A DNA stretch of 64,000 nt from Aquanectria penicillioides. Its lineage: Eukaryota; Ascomycota; Sordariomycetes; Hypocreales; Nectriaceae. The stretch is taken from positions 1,674,001 to 1,738,000 of the forward strand of contig PYIU01000004.1 in the NCBI GenBank assembly GCA_003415625.1. Reading direction: 5' to 3'. Under the pieces are notes generated by a model. That model was not told where the DNA came from. It searched no databases and saw only the letters and a program-made list of their open reading frames with translations. Positions 1 through 12,494 of the stretch are shown here, piece by piece (the stretch's first letter is position 1; each line of letters begins with the position of its first letter). The position numbers and the translations under genes were made by a program.

Positions 1-484
1 TACGTAGTCTACCCTACCTACTTGAACACACACCCGAACCTCCACACAACTTCCTCTCGTTCTCTCCCGACTAAGACATGAGTCGTCACGGCCTTTTCTC
101 TTGAACTTTTATTTCTCATCTTTACAAGACCTGAGCTCAGCTTCACCCGCAGCTTGGATTATCTCTCAGCCACCAGAACCTCCTTCACAGTAGCAATCCC
201 TCTAGGCCCTCCATTGGTCTCAATTGCAGACTGACCGCGGTCCCTGAATCCTTCTGCCCTAGCCGCCGTTTTCTACCCTTGCTCCTTGGACCAAATTTTG
301 TTATTCTGATCCCGGACTCCTTATAATCCCGGATCCCCCCTTCTAACGGGCCCTCTGCTTTGTTTCTGGCTTGCTTCTTAGTCCCCGAGTCGGATCCCAC
401 TTTTTACCCTCCCTTCCACACGGCAACTGTTATTGTTAGTGAAGTTTGCATCAGCCGGACTAGCACCTTTACCACAACACCAAG
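1..484. other. intergenic / 5' leader, no gene seen
   Basis: Pyrimidine-rich DNA upstream of the small dsRBD-like gene. It opens with a TACCTAC-type motif common in Sordariomycete intergenic DNA. It probably holds the promoter and 5' untranslated leader of the gene starting at 485. The short open frames here show no recognisable protein. Confidence 0.5.
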
Positions 485-1261
485 ATGGGCGGTTTTTACA
501 TGCAATATCTCGAGAGTAAGTACAACAGCCAACCATTATATTCCTTAGCCCAAGACAATTTCACGCTCTCAATCTCCATTGATGGAATATTCGTATAAGC
601 GGGGAGCCACGGAGGGGTAACATTGCCCCTCTTGCGATGGCCCTTGCATCGCAATGGCGGGGAAATCAGGTCTGTGTGGTGGTTAGCAGCTTGATTATGA
701 ACATCACGAATGCCAGAGCCATAATACCACTCTCAATGGGTTGGCGGGATGGAATATGAGAGGGAAGCTTGAGAAATTTGCATTTCGGTGGATCAATCCA
801 ACACGTTTGTGCATCAAGACCCCGAATCTCTGCAACCCTTCTCTCTCTTCTACGACAGTCTCTTTACATTTTGAAGTTGGAAGTAGCTTAAGGCTAACCA
901 ATTGCTTCAATTAGGTCTCTGTCGGCGTCGAGGATGGACGGATCCCATGTACGAGTGTTATCGTGACCATAGTGGCTACACATGTCTTGTTCTCGTCAAC
1001 GGCCGGGAGTACCAGACGGATCTTGCCTACGAGTCGGATCTTTTGGCCCAAGAGAACGCTGCCATGCGTGCCTTCATGGTATGCCGGAACTTTTCAGTCA
1101 ATGGCGGCATGCTCGCCCGCAATGGCATTGTTCAAGGTCTTCCCGCCTCGGATTCGAGCCGTCGCCGGAAGAGTCGCCACACATCCTCAAGGGACAGTGA
1201 CCGTCACAGCCGACGATCCGGGAACCATTCCAGCAGCAGTTCGACGGCCTCGTTCGAGTAA
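485..1261 (+). CDS. small dsRBD-like RNA-binding protein (two exons)
   Basis: Exon 1 is 485-515, starting ATGGGCGG. A GTAAGT donor opens a 399-nt intron at 516-914 that ends in TTAG. Exon 2 is 915-1261. The codon split across the junction (A plus GT) gives Ser and keeps the frame, which supports the model. The protein is about 126 aa. Residues 7-75 follow the double-stranded-RNA-binding-domain pattern: an N-terminal helix (YLESLCRR), a W-x-x-P-x-Y strand start, a G-Y-x-C-x-V-x-V hairpin, then an Ala-rich last helix (QENAAMRAFMVC). The C-terminal 40 residues are Ser/Arg-rich and probably disordered. The basic KKxAK-type motif of a strong dsRBD is not obvious, so RNA binding is inferred from fold resemblance. 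The precise role is unknown. Another small exon inside the long intron cannot be excluded. Confidence 0.6.
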
Positions 1262-4200
1262 AACTTGCCGACGATTAGGCAAATATGTGCGAAAGTAAAC
1301 TGTTCGGACTCGGATAATTCCGGGAAACGGCGACTACGACGACGGAGACCATACCCGAAAGCAATGGGGCAGCCCAGGCGCAAGACATACAAGCGGTTGA
1401 AAGGCTTCACAGCGATCCCAAGGGATATACCCACATCACCTCCTCGACACCACTCTCACGAGAAAAAGGGGAAGGAAGGAATGTTATTCTACGATTTTGA
1501 CGAAAAGAATGGCGGTGCATGTCTTTCTGTTTTCCCGCTTTTTACTTTTATTTCCTCCCCTCTTAGCCCTCAACGATTTACGACGATACGACATGACCTG
1601 TTTTTTTTTTAGATGCAATATCATCACCCAAATGGCCGGCACTCTGCAGTTTAACAAATCAACCCTGCTTTTTATGCACACGAAATTGGACGGACTTTTT
1701 CTTATCCTTCTTTTTCTATTTCTTCTTCTTTTACTTTAGCGGGGAATTTTCATTCTATTCTTCACTCTATTCAAGAGTTTTCTATCGTCATTTGAGATGG
1801 GAGACACTGACTTTCTGGGTTTTCTTCTTCTTCTTCTTCTTCTTCTTTTTTTTTTTCATTTATTTTTCTTGGAAGGACTATCCGGATTCACAGAATTGGC
1901 TATTTGACTCGCCCCTTCTCATACCACTTCACGTCTCTGCGGAGGAACAACTGGAATATTTCCCTAGGATCACAGGTGCCGTCACAGAATCCAAGATCCG
2001 CAAGGAGTGGCTCGCTATGGGGACATTAGAAAATGGACCTAAAAGAACTTGAAGCGAGCTGTTTCAGGTTCCAGCCCCTGGAGAGGCTTAGAGTTTTGAG
2101 CTTGAGGCCAAACCTGATTATTTCATTGCATATTGGATGGCAATTTGACTTAACTCGATGAAAAAACGAATAAGTACACGAAAAAAAAAGCGAAGCATCT
2201 CGTTTCTTGAAGATCCTTGTTGCCTTTTTGATACTGCGAATGTGGGATCTGGAATTGGTTTGGTTATCTGTTTTTGGAACACAAAAGCGAAAGATTGCAC
2301 TGCAAGAATTTGACGAGAGTGCAAGGGAGGAAGGAGATGTGTCACAGGCAATTGAAAAGTTGCGCATTGGGACGAAGCAAAGCAATGTTTTGGCAGGGAT
2401 TTGAAGTGATCTCAGAGGTGAGATGTGATGAATGGGAATTGGATGAGGAGGAATGAGCTCCGTGTGATTGCTGATGACTGACAAAGATGTCTACGATGAT
2501 AATGATAACGACCAATTTTCTTCTTTTGGCTGGCATAATTGGCCCATACCACCCTTGCTTGTGACCATCCATGTGTGGGAACTTGCCCCCAGAGATGGAA
2601 ATTGTAGTTTTGACTGGTTGACCACCTCGACTTCTTCACATCATCAGTGAGTCCAGGGTCCAGGCGTCATGCGCTGACGATACGCTGCACGATGATAATG
2701 CTTACTGGCGACGTCCTTTCTCGGGGGAAATTGCACAGGCAAAGACTCGAGCACGCGCACCGGACTGATTCAGCTCTGGCGGCAAAAGAGCCGCCACTCG
2801 GCTCAGCCTATAAGACGCGGTATGCTCAGGATGACTCCTCAGAGTGAGGCGATCAACTGCCGAAGTGCCATTGTGGGCCACGGTGGACGCGGGCGCATGC
2901 CGAAACGTGGGGAAAGGCTCGACGATAGGTGTACATTGAATGGATGATGACGATGAAGTAGCCTTTTTACTTTTTCTAGCTCCGTGCTCGGGGAGCAATT
3001 GGGTCGCGAGAAGACACGGGCAAAGGGTCTTGTGAGCAAAAATGGGGTGACGCGTTATGTCATATCGAGGAAACTAGCCATCACGGCAGACAGGCAAGGG
3101 GGAGGGAGGGGGTTGGCCCATACTGTTGGTGTCGGAGTCGACCGAGTGATGCAATGCAAGCGTGGTGAGGTGAGAGGTGAGGTGAGTTGAATCGCGAAGG
3201 TGAGATAGCCTGATAAGGCGTGGTTCGAGATGGTTTGGCTACGTAGCTGGGTCCGTCGCACCGGAGCCGACATGGTGTTTGATGCCTTGTTTCAACGCCG
3301 GGGCCACTTTAATGCCACCAAGCCGCCCATGAGCATCCTGTCATCCAGACCCAGGAACGCGGATCAGGTGGCGTGGTAGTTGATTCGAGGGTTTATCTGT
3401 TATTCATGTGCATCATGTTTATTATCATAATGCGAGTGTTACTCTGATGCAAGGCGAAAACATACGGGGATGCCAAGGCACGAATGCACCCAAAAAAACC
3501 GATGGATTTATCGATCTAATCTGCGTTGCGTTGACATGATCCCTACATGGAACCGACGTGATGATGCCAACGTGGTTTTGCCTCGTGTCAATGATGCAAA
3601 GGTCAAGGCACGGATACGTGGTCGGGAGATCTTTGCTAAGATACGACGAAAACATGCCACTCAAATTCACTTGAATACCCCTGCGATCTAATTCCTGTCT
3701 GCGAATGAATAACTACGGTCTCGCCCCGTGGTCATGAGAACGAGAGGAGAAAGGTTGAAGCAGGAATTCGGAGGTAAGACAGCAAAGGGGCTAGGCCGTT
3801 TGGAGGAGGACCGGGTCGAGCTTCACTCCGTACCCGGCGCCCCCCTCCTCGTGTAAGGTTGCGAATGCGGGATGATGGGAGTGGGCTCCAGCGGCTTGGG
3901 CGGCTGAAAGCGTGGAGATCAGAAAAAGCCAAACAAATACGGGGGAGAATGCAAGCAGAGTTCAGCGTGCAGCAAGTGGCGTGGTTGTCGAGGAAAGCTT
4001 GGAATTCATCACGTTTCGAGACGCAAGTGAGCTTGTTGGGTATCAGAAGACAGCTGAGTTCGTGTAAGGGCACAGCTGTCCAGATGACTCGACGTGTATG
4101 CACTGTCAATGCGCTCACAACCGACTGAAGAAATAGCCGATGAGATATAATGTGCAGTGCTACCACATACGTGTCCATGCAACATTAGCCGCGCCACGTC

Positions 4201-5967
4201 TGAAGAAAGAGGCTCTGTTTCACAGATATGGAGAAGACAGGTCATGGCGGCTGACCTGCAACCAAGTTTGCTTGGGTGGTTGTTAATAAGTTCGTAGGTC
4301 CTACCTACCTTACGTCAAATAAGGGGCACGGTCTTGCAAGGAAATAAAGGGGGAAAATATATATATCGGAGGGTACACGGGGGACCACGCATGCTGAGGC
4401 CGAAACGGGTGAGTTCCCAGGTAACGGGATCCGTCAAAATCTGCCTCATGCAGACAATCCCCATGTGTGAGACAACGACAGAAACGGAGGGTTGAAGGGG
4501 GAGGGGGTTTGAAGAAAGCAGAAAAGAAAAGAAAAGAAAACATCGACGGGGAAAAAAAGAAATCCCACCAAACATGGGTCTCGATGCATTCGATGCTCAG
4601 AAAAATCAAGGGCAAGCCAAGTCGCCAATAGTTAGGAGCGCTTGTCCCCTTTCACATGGAATTAGGGTTTAGATTATTGGCCTTAGCTGGAGGCGGGAGA
4701 GCACATGAACTCGAGAATTGGAGCTGGAATGCGGAACACTGGATCGCCTTTGCCTTTCATTGAAGACTGGGAGCAAGGATCTACTGTGGCTATGCCCCAT
4801 GCTGGATGAAAGGCGCGGCTGTGAATTGTCTCTAGGGCTGACATGTCTGTCACTAATGGATGCGGCACGAGCCACCACCCAGGTTGATTAATTAGGGAGG
4901 ACCAGATGAAGCCAGACGACCGTTTCTTGCCACAGACTCTACACACAGATATGTCTAGTCCAGAAAAGCCGTGGAGAGAAACTCGACCGGATTGAGGGGA
5001 TGAATGGATGATTTGAGTGAAATGGGAAGTCCCTTTACGAAAATCCGAGCTAGGCTCCGTCATTAGAAAGAAATGCGTTGAGCAGCACCGGAGAGGGCGG
5101 CAGCAGCATCATCAACATTAGGGACAGTGTTGTGTATATGCAACGAATCCACTGCTGTACGGATACATTATTAGCAACCTCGTACGGATGCAGACACAAA
5201 TACATACGTACGTCTCCTCCATGAGGCGAGGTTCAAGCTCAGTCCAGGGGGTTTCCTCCTTGGGACACATGAGTGGCAGCACCGCGCTCCAATTTCGCCA
5301 GGGGAAATTTTGCGGCCATGGTGTCGAGCCACATTGGCCCCTCCTGTTGGAGGTGGCGAGCCGCGATTGGCTGCGGGCGCCCCTTTCCATCGTCTTCATC
5401 ACGGGGCCTCGTGTCCTGGATCGGTGGCCCGTGTGGCCCGTGGGTAGAATGGCGGCCACTAGCGATCGCGAGCTGCTGTAAGCTATGAAAGCTACGGGGC
5501 CTTTGGGGATCCCAGTGCCACTCTCACAGGGCCGTTTCGGGGGGGAGCTGGGGCACTTGGGCGCTGAGGAGCGAGCTGAGTGGTACCTGCAGTCAAATGG
5601 CCGGAGCCGGCATTAACCTTGGCATTGGCGTTGGCCTTGTCCGTCCCACTTCCCTCCCTCTCGTGAACTCTTGAGCCTGGGGCTGCGTCTTCCCACGTTG
5701 GCCTTTCAAGACCCTCCGGGACATTTGAACTCTTCTCCTCCCCTTCTTTCTCCTCCTCCTCTTTGCGACTCCCCGCCAACCATCAGCCTTCTTTCACAAC
5801 TTGGCCCTCTCTGAGATTCTGAGATACCCTTTCTAATCTAATCCCATCGAGGTTGCGCCTTGTTCCTTTCTCCTCGCTGTCGCTTCCTGTTCTTACACTC
5901 GTTGTGAACTGCACACGCAGCCCCTGCAAATCCACCTTCTTGACACATACGTAACACTCTCGCAAAC
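1262..5967. other. 4.7-kb intergenic region, no protein gene supported
   Basis: No frame on either strand has convincing protein character. The longest is a 152-codon minus-strand frame at 2026-2484, with no recognisable motif. The region holds a TTC/T tract (1821-1856), GAGGT-type short repeats near 3166-3187, an AAAAG tract near 4518-4540, TACCTACC motifs near 4300-4315, and a strongly pyrimidine-rich stretch (about 5690-5967) that probably is the core promoter and leader of mpg1. A long noncoding transcript or long 5' leader is possible but not shown. Confidence 0.4.
1821..1856 (+). repeat. TTC microsatellite followed by a T tract
   Basis: About eight TTC units run into an 11-T homopolymer in noncoding DNA. 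A short open frame crosses it but encodes only Phe runs. Confidence 0.8.
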
Positions 5968-7327
5968 ATGAAGGGTACGTTATTTTTTGCTTTCTTGCTT
6001 CTCCTGCCCGTCGCCTCTCCTCTCCCGCGTTGCGCTGCAGCGCGACTCGACGCCATCATGAAGCTGACTTCATTTCAGGACTTATTCTCGTCGGTGGCTT
6101 TGGCACCCGCCTCCGCCCTCTCGTACGTCCGCCCCTCGGAGCTCCCCTGGCAGCTACACGTTTCTCGCGCAAAGCTTCCTATATCCAATATCGCAGGCTA
6201 ACAACTCGGTGCTACTCTACAGACCCTCACTCTCCCTAAGCCCCTCGTCGAGTTTTGCAACAAGCCCATGATCGTCCACCAGATTGAGGCGCTGGTCGCA
6301 GCTGGCGTGACTGACATCGTGCTCGCCGTGAACTACCGACCTGAGATCATGGAGAAGTTCCTTCAGGAGGTATGGTCCCCCCATATAAGATCCGCTTCAT
6401 TTCTAGGCGGAAAACTGACTGGCACCCCAGTACGAGGAGAAATACAACATCAACATTGAGTTCTCAGTCGAGTCCGAGCCCCTCGACACCGCCGGCCCCC
6501 TGAAGCTGGCCGAGAAGATCCTCGCCAAGGACGACTCGCCTTTCTTCGTCCTCAACTCCGATGTCATTTGCGACTACCCTTTCAAGGATCTCCTCGAGTT
6601 CCACAAGAACCATGGTAACGAAGGTACCATCGTCGTCACCAAGGTTGAGGAGCCTTCCAAATATGGTGTCGTCGTCCACCAGCCCGGCCACGCTTCCCGC
6701 ATCGATCGATTCGTCGAGAAGCCCGTCGAGTTCGTCGGTAACCGAATCAATGCCGGCATGTACATCTTCAACACCTCCATCCTTGATCGCATTGAGCTCC
6801 GCCCCACCTCAATCGAGAAGGAGACCTTCCCCGCCATGGTCAAAGACAACCAGCTCCACTCGTTCGACCTCGAGGGCTTCTGGATGGACGTTGGACAGCC
6901 CAAGGACTTCCTCAGCGGAACTTGCTTGTACCTGTCCTCACTGACCAAGAAGGGCAGCAAGGAGCTTACTCCTCCTACCGAGTCATACGTACACGGTGGA
7001 AATGTCCTGATCCACCCCAATGCCAAGATTGGCAAGAACTGCAGAATCGGCCCCAATGTTACCATCGGCCCCGATGTCGTTGTTGGCGATGGTGTTCGCC
7101 TGCAGCGATGTGTGCTGCTTCGCGGCGCCAAGGTCAAGGACCACGCCTGGGTCAAGTCCACCATTGTGGGCTGGAACAGCACTGTCGGTCGTTGGGCCCG
7201 CCTTGAGAATGTGACCGTTCTTGGCGACGACGTTACCATTGGCGACGAGATCTATGTCAACGGTGGCAGCGTCCTGCCTCACAAGTCCATCAAGGCTAAC
7301 GTCGACATCCCCGCTATTATCATGTGA
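5968..7327 (+). CDS. mpg1: mannose-1-phosphate guanylyltransferase (GDP-mannose pyrophosphorylase)
   Basis: Makes GDP-mannose from GTP and mannose-1-phosphate in the cytosol, feeding N- and O-glycosylation, GPI anchors and wall mannan. There are four exons: 5968-5974, 6079-6122, 6223-6369 and 6431-7327. The 7-nt first exon encodes only MK plus one base. All introns are GT-AG and phases agree. The product is 364 aa, close to the 361 aa of yeast Psa1. The nucleotidyltransferase signature ([11 protein letters not shown], then PKPLVEF) lies at the N-terminus, DVICDYPF follows in the core, and left-handed beta-helix hexapeptide repeats ([18 protein letters not shown]) fill the last third. The protein ends in the usual DIPAIIM. 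Gene-free flanks of about 5 kb surround it. Family assignment is certain. The symbol follows common fungal use. Confidence 0.97.
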
Positions 7328-10146
7328 AGAATCCCCCAACATTTCTTCGCATCTCATCCACTCACTGGAGGACACACCAGCTGAGTTAGAAATTCTTATA
7401 ATCTGGAACAAGGTCTAAAAAAAACATGCAAAACTCACCACTCTCCAAAGATGTGCTGGCACCGTCATACTACAAGGGGCCTGGTGGGGGAATGAGAGCC
7501 TGCCGCTCTCTTTATTTTAATGCGACTTGCAAGTGTCTGATGCCCCCTTTTTATGCGTGTTTATATGGCGTCCCGGGCGGTTTTTACAGCAGGCAGGCAG
7601 GCCAAGGTAAGGCAGGCAGGCAGGCAGGCTTCACGGCTTCAATTAGGAAGCCAAATGTATGAAAGCTTTATAGGTTAGCGAATTGAAGAAAGGGTGGTTC
7701 AAAACCATGGCATAGGGCTCTACGTCCATTCCCCAACATGTGAAGGAAGAACTGTGAAAATGTCCATCCGGTTTTTGAGCGTAAATGATCGCTTGCAGGT
7801 AAAGAGGGGCTATCAGATAGATTCTGTTTGTTTTGTCAACAATCATGACAACGAAGGATGCAGCCGGAACCCACAGGGAAAGGAAACATTCCGATCCCAA
7901 GCCATGTTCCACTTCGGTGAGGCCACAGACCGCGCGCGGACAGACTACGACGAAATGCCATCAGGTCTCCTGAGACAACGTCCTGCAGTAGTATCAGCCT
8001 CGTCCAGGTCTCGAGCGGTGAACACAGATTGAAAGAGGCTTGACTAGTTGCTGAGCCTGGCATGGTATCATGACGATGTCGTGGAGTGACACTACCACCA
8101 AATACTAATCTCGACGAGATGCCCACCAAGTGGCCATGGCATGAGGTATTGAGCAATAATCGCCAATGATTTTGATGTTTTGCGTTTCTAGTTTGAACGA
8201 CTTGCGTGATTCAATTGCTTGGAAATAAGTTCTCTTCTTCACTGAGGGCATATGGATAAGTTTCGCTCGCAAAATAAAGGGGTCTTGACATTGGGAATCA
8301 TCGGCACCCCAACTCGTACTTCTGACTCCCGAAACGTTCTGGAAGTGTTTCGAGAGGGCTAGTATCATTAAGTGAAGGCTGGAAGGCTCATTTGGGCACT
8401 GCGACCTGTGAGCGCCATTTCCTGGGACGTGGAAGGATGAATACCCCCTCTCGCTGCAGCAAGGACACCGGTGCAAAGCACGAGTATATCAACCAGCGGG
8501 GACGAACGAGAGTCTCTGGTTTCTTTTCTTTTTACCACTAAGAACTTTCATAAACTGGGCCGAAGAAGAAGAAAAACATGTGAACCTGGGAGATTTCCTT
8601 GCGCAACAAGCCGACATGGCGGCTGGACCAGGAAGGAGTCATGATTCCTCCGCCAAGGGAATTATTTACCAGGACTACACATAGAATTTTACAACCTCAG
8701 GGGTGTTTATTTGAGGGCAGGCAGGATCAAGGATACTGAGATAACCGTGAAAGGGGTCCTAAGGCTGCCCCTGAAGTCGTTGGTTGATGGCATCAGGGTG
8801 GCGGAACAAGGTGTTGGGCGCGTGACGAGGCTACTTGGCATGTGACAAGTTGTGGCTTCATTCTCAGGATACGAGCGAAGAGGCCAAATATATTCCTTGG
8901 GCGTATTGTCAGATCCGAATTGATCTTGGGCCAAGTAAAAAGAAAAATTGACGATATGGAGACATAGGCCGGATTGGTGTAGACAATTGGGCTAACTACT
9001 CCAACATCATGGGCGACGCGGAATAAAAAACATTCTTGTTACCTAGGCGAAGCAAAAAACGAAATAATGGTTTTTTTTTTTTTTGGTTGCCAGGCTGATA
9101 GGTTGGAAATTGATTTCCGCGGAGTTGACAGCATCCATGCACGCCATCTGGGCTGATCTCTGGGTCTTCGCGGGGTGCATGGAAACATTTGGAGCGCGTG
9201 ACCTGGACTTTTTTGAGTGAAGGCTGGAAATGTCGTACGGCGTCGACTGACGGTGGTTGGAAAGCGTCAGAGGCGGAAAGGGGCCTCCTATTCGGATGGC
9301 AGTTGGCTGCCTATCACGGGCTCGCAATAGCACACGACCGTATCAAAGCTTCTAGAATTGGAGTTGAACCTGGAGGAATGCCAGCCCTTCGTCAGGCCCC
9401 GGTCCCGGGCGACTGGCTTGACCAGGACCCCCTCCGGGGGCTCTGCGGTACCGCTGTCCGGGGCTTCAGCCGGCGGTGGGTAAGGCCGCACGAAGGCAGG
9501 GCACGGATGGCTCGGGGCGTGGGGGAAACGTGAGGGAAACGTGAGGATGGGTGACGAGGTGTCCTCCGGGGCAATCGGACCCCAGGCACGCCTTGATGGA
9601 GTGGGTGGTGTTGTTGTTGTTTGCCAACGAATTATCCACTGATAACCTGTTTGCCGGGAGGTTCCCAAGCCTGACGCGCATCGTAGCGAGCCCAGCGAAG
9701 AACTACAACCTGCCCGGTGCATGGTACTACCCAAGTATGTCCCTCCCGCGGTGACGGTTCCCGCTACCTCCTGTAGGTGCTGTAGGTAAGGTAGGCAGAT
9801 AACGTCACAGGTCCGTCCTGCACAGTAGCGCCTCACTAGTAGGACCCTCCCTCGGTGATCTTGCTTCAATGCAAAAACACCGCCTTTTGATTCTCATGCT
9901 CGTGCTGCGCTTTCCCCATTGCCATTCGCCTGGAAGCTGTCCCCCCAAAATGGGCGGTACTACGCAAACTAGGCAGGTTAGTAGTCGGTGAAGATGTTTT
10001 ACTCCCTTAGCTTGAGTTCCTGCTGCAACTTTGTTGCATTATATAGTGTTGCCCGCTTCTCGGCCGTCTTTTTCTCTCTTCCCCTTCATTCTCTGCAGCG
10101 GTTTCGTCATTCCCCCGTCGTCTTCCGGCCCGACCCAGCAAGCATT

Positions 10147-10177
<31 letters not shown>

Positions 10178-12494
10178 CCCACAGCGAAGCAAGAGCCTCA
10201 ATCGCACGGATTTGCTGGCAATTTAGGGGTGTCCCCTGGACTTAGTGACAGGGTCTAGGCAGCCTCAGCCCCTCCTCCGATCACCTTCATTTGGGCCTAG
10301 CTCAACCAACCCAATCCTCGACTGCCGAAGATTCACCTGGACCTGCATATTCCAGCTTTATTTCCAGCTTTTCAAAGGCCATTGTTCACGACACCAAACT
10401 CAATAGCCAGACCCGTCGCGGACCGTCCGCGACCATCAAGGACCAAATCAAATCAAAGCTGGGCTCAAGACTAGTTCGTCAATTGGAATTGGTGGCCAAC
10501 AGGGGACGCAGAGCCACATATCTTTCGTGGGTTGCAGTTGTGTTCCGCCGGTTCCCGAACGGTGAGCATCGTGCAGCTGTGCCTGCATCTTGCGTCCTGC
10601 GTTGTGCGGCTTGCGGCTGAGCAGTCGGACGACAAGTCGAGGGCTGGGATTCGAAGATTCGAGTCGATTCGTGTCCTGTCGTGTCCGGCCGTGTCGTCGT
10701 CTTGCATGTGCGTGCATCTGCATCTCGCGTTTTGGCAAGCACGTCGTTGTCGTCGGTGTGTTTCCCACCTTGCGGGCGAGCCCACACCTATCACCCACCA
10801 AGGATATCCACAGAGCGCCCCGACACCCACGGCACCCACACCAACACCCACTTGCAACCCACCCACTACGCCTATCCGGGAAGGATATCCAACCAGCTGT
10901 CGGCGACACTTCGCAACTTCTAGACTGGCAGAAGCTGCATATCCCGCACCAGATAGAACGCAATTTAGGCGACGGGAAAAGCCCAGTTATTTTACCCCGA
11001 AGCTCACCCGCAGCCTGCCGCGCCCCAGACCAGGATTGACGGCTTTCTTCTGGCCGCTTCCGGTGGGTGAGGCTTGTAGTGGAGGACGTCGCAAGCAAAC
11101 AGGCCCGACTTTGCACAGCAGTTTCACGCGTTTTCGCGGGCACGAGACAAGACGGGCCGTTTCCATCTAACCCTTGGCTCCCGATCCCGTCGCCGAGCAC
11201 TCCCCCTCTCTCTTTTGGGCTCCCCATTTTCGCCGTTTGCCCGTTTGCCCCAGAAGAAGCTGGAGAAGATTGGCAGCATTGGGAAGTTGGGGAATTGTCC
11301 AGCCGTGGACACGAGACCAGAGGAGCATACTAATATCACAACACCGTTACGAAATACATGACACGGCGGGGCCCCAGCGTCGCCGCCTCGTGGCGCCAGA
11401 GTCTGGGGGTTGCAGGTGGCAAAGCCGGTGAGATGAATGCACAGGTTGAAGGAGGCAGCGTACGACGGTCCAAGTTCCGGGTATCGCTCAGTGGGCTATG
11501 GTCGCTCGTGGTCATTCTCGTGGTCTTAGTGGTGAGTTGGAAGTCCCCCAGTTCCTATTTGCCATCACTGCGTATTTGTCCCCCAGTCCACCAACCACGA
11601 ACTTCATCTCGGTCTGGCAACCGTCATCCCGCTTCCTCTCAGGCCCCCGTTCCCTTTGTTGCATCCATGTCGGCGTTGCCTCACCTATTCCCAACTCTGG
11701 GCTCAGCGTGGACGAGCATGGCCTGACCGAGGCCCTTGCCCAGCCTCTGCCCAATTTAGCTGTGGTTTTTTTTTTTTTTTTTCAAGTGGAAAACGTAGAG
11801 AGTGGGTCGGCGTCGGTGTGAGATGAAGATTGCCAACAATGAGCATCTGCAAGGCCTGAAGCATCCATCCATCTTCTTTCTCGCTCGCTTTCCCTCTCTC
11901 CCGGATGCCAGGGAAACGGCCCAAAACCCGTTGGGGCCAGCTCGGCGTATTAGCGGAGCCCCAAAACTTCCCCCGCACCAGCTCCGTCTGCTCTCCAGCT
12001 CCCACTGAGAGCCCCTCCGTTTGCAACTCCCACCGCGCCCACTACACCCACTGCAGCGGCTGCTTCCACTGGCCGCTGAGACCATTGAAGCCACCGAGCC
12101 CATCGCTGGTGTCCCCCCTCCAAGCCTAGTCCCTGCACAGCATGACCCCCCCAAGACACACCCCATGGACACCCCATGGCACCAGACATGCCCCCCTGCC
12201 ATACCCACTTTGCCCGCCATTGGAGTGCAAAAGCCACTGACACAGGATCCGTCAGCTCTCACAGCTCGTTGTCTTCGGCGACGCCAAGCTCCAGTTCTTG
12301 CGCGCCCAACTCCGGTTCCAACTTGAATCATCTGCCAACTTTCTCTTTTCCTCCTCCTCGTTTTCTTCTTATTACTCCTCCTCCCACCCTCCCCATCCCC
12401 CTTCTTCTCGTCGCCCGCCACCGTCAACCTCGATCCTGTCTGCCATATTCCAGCTCCCTTCCCAACTGCGCCGCCCACCTCTCGACCCCTCACC
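7328..12494. other. 5.2-kb intergenic region, no protein gene supported
   Basis: No frame has convincing protein features. The long minus-strand frames at 9288-9869, 10448-11227 and 11756-12520 are low-complexity, and the last runs antisense into the hexokinase start. The region holds GGCA repeats near 7588-7632, a T tract near 9069-9084, a (GACACC)5 tract, an 18-T tract near 11766-11783, and a C/T-rich stretch (about 12330-12494) just before the hexokinase ATG that fits a fungal 5' leader. Confidence 0.4.
10147..10176 (+). repeat. (GACACC)5 hexanucleotide repeat
   Basis: Five perfect tandem GACACC units in noncoding DNA. Confidence 0.9.

Noticed and set aside
4660..4675. TTAGGG-like telomeric motif
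   Set aside because: Only about two units inside ordinary intergenic DNA. Not a telomere or interstitial array.
6574..7239. 221-codon minus-strand open frame inside mpg1
   Set aside because: It is antisense to the conserved mpg1 coding exon. It arises from codon bias and has no own motif.
9288..9869. 193-codon minus-strand open frame
   Set aside because: Pro/Ser-rich with no recognisable family. Overlapping frames on both strands suggest a GC-rich chance frame.
10448..11227. 259-codon minus-strand open frame
   Set aside because: Low-complexity, Trp/Cys/Gly-rich composition in GC-rich noncoding DNA. Several overlapping frames are equally open, and no motif is seen.
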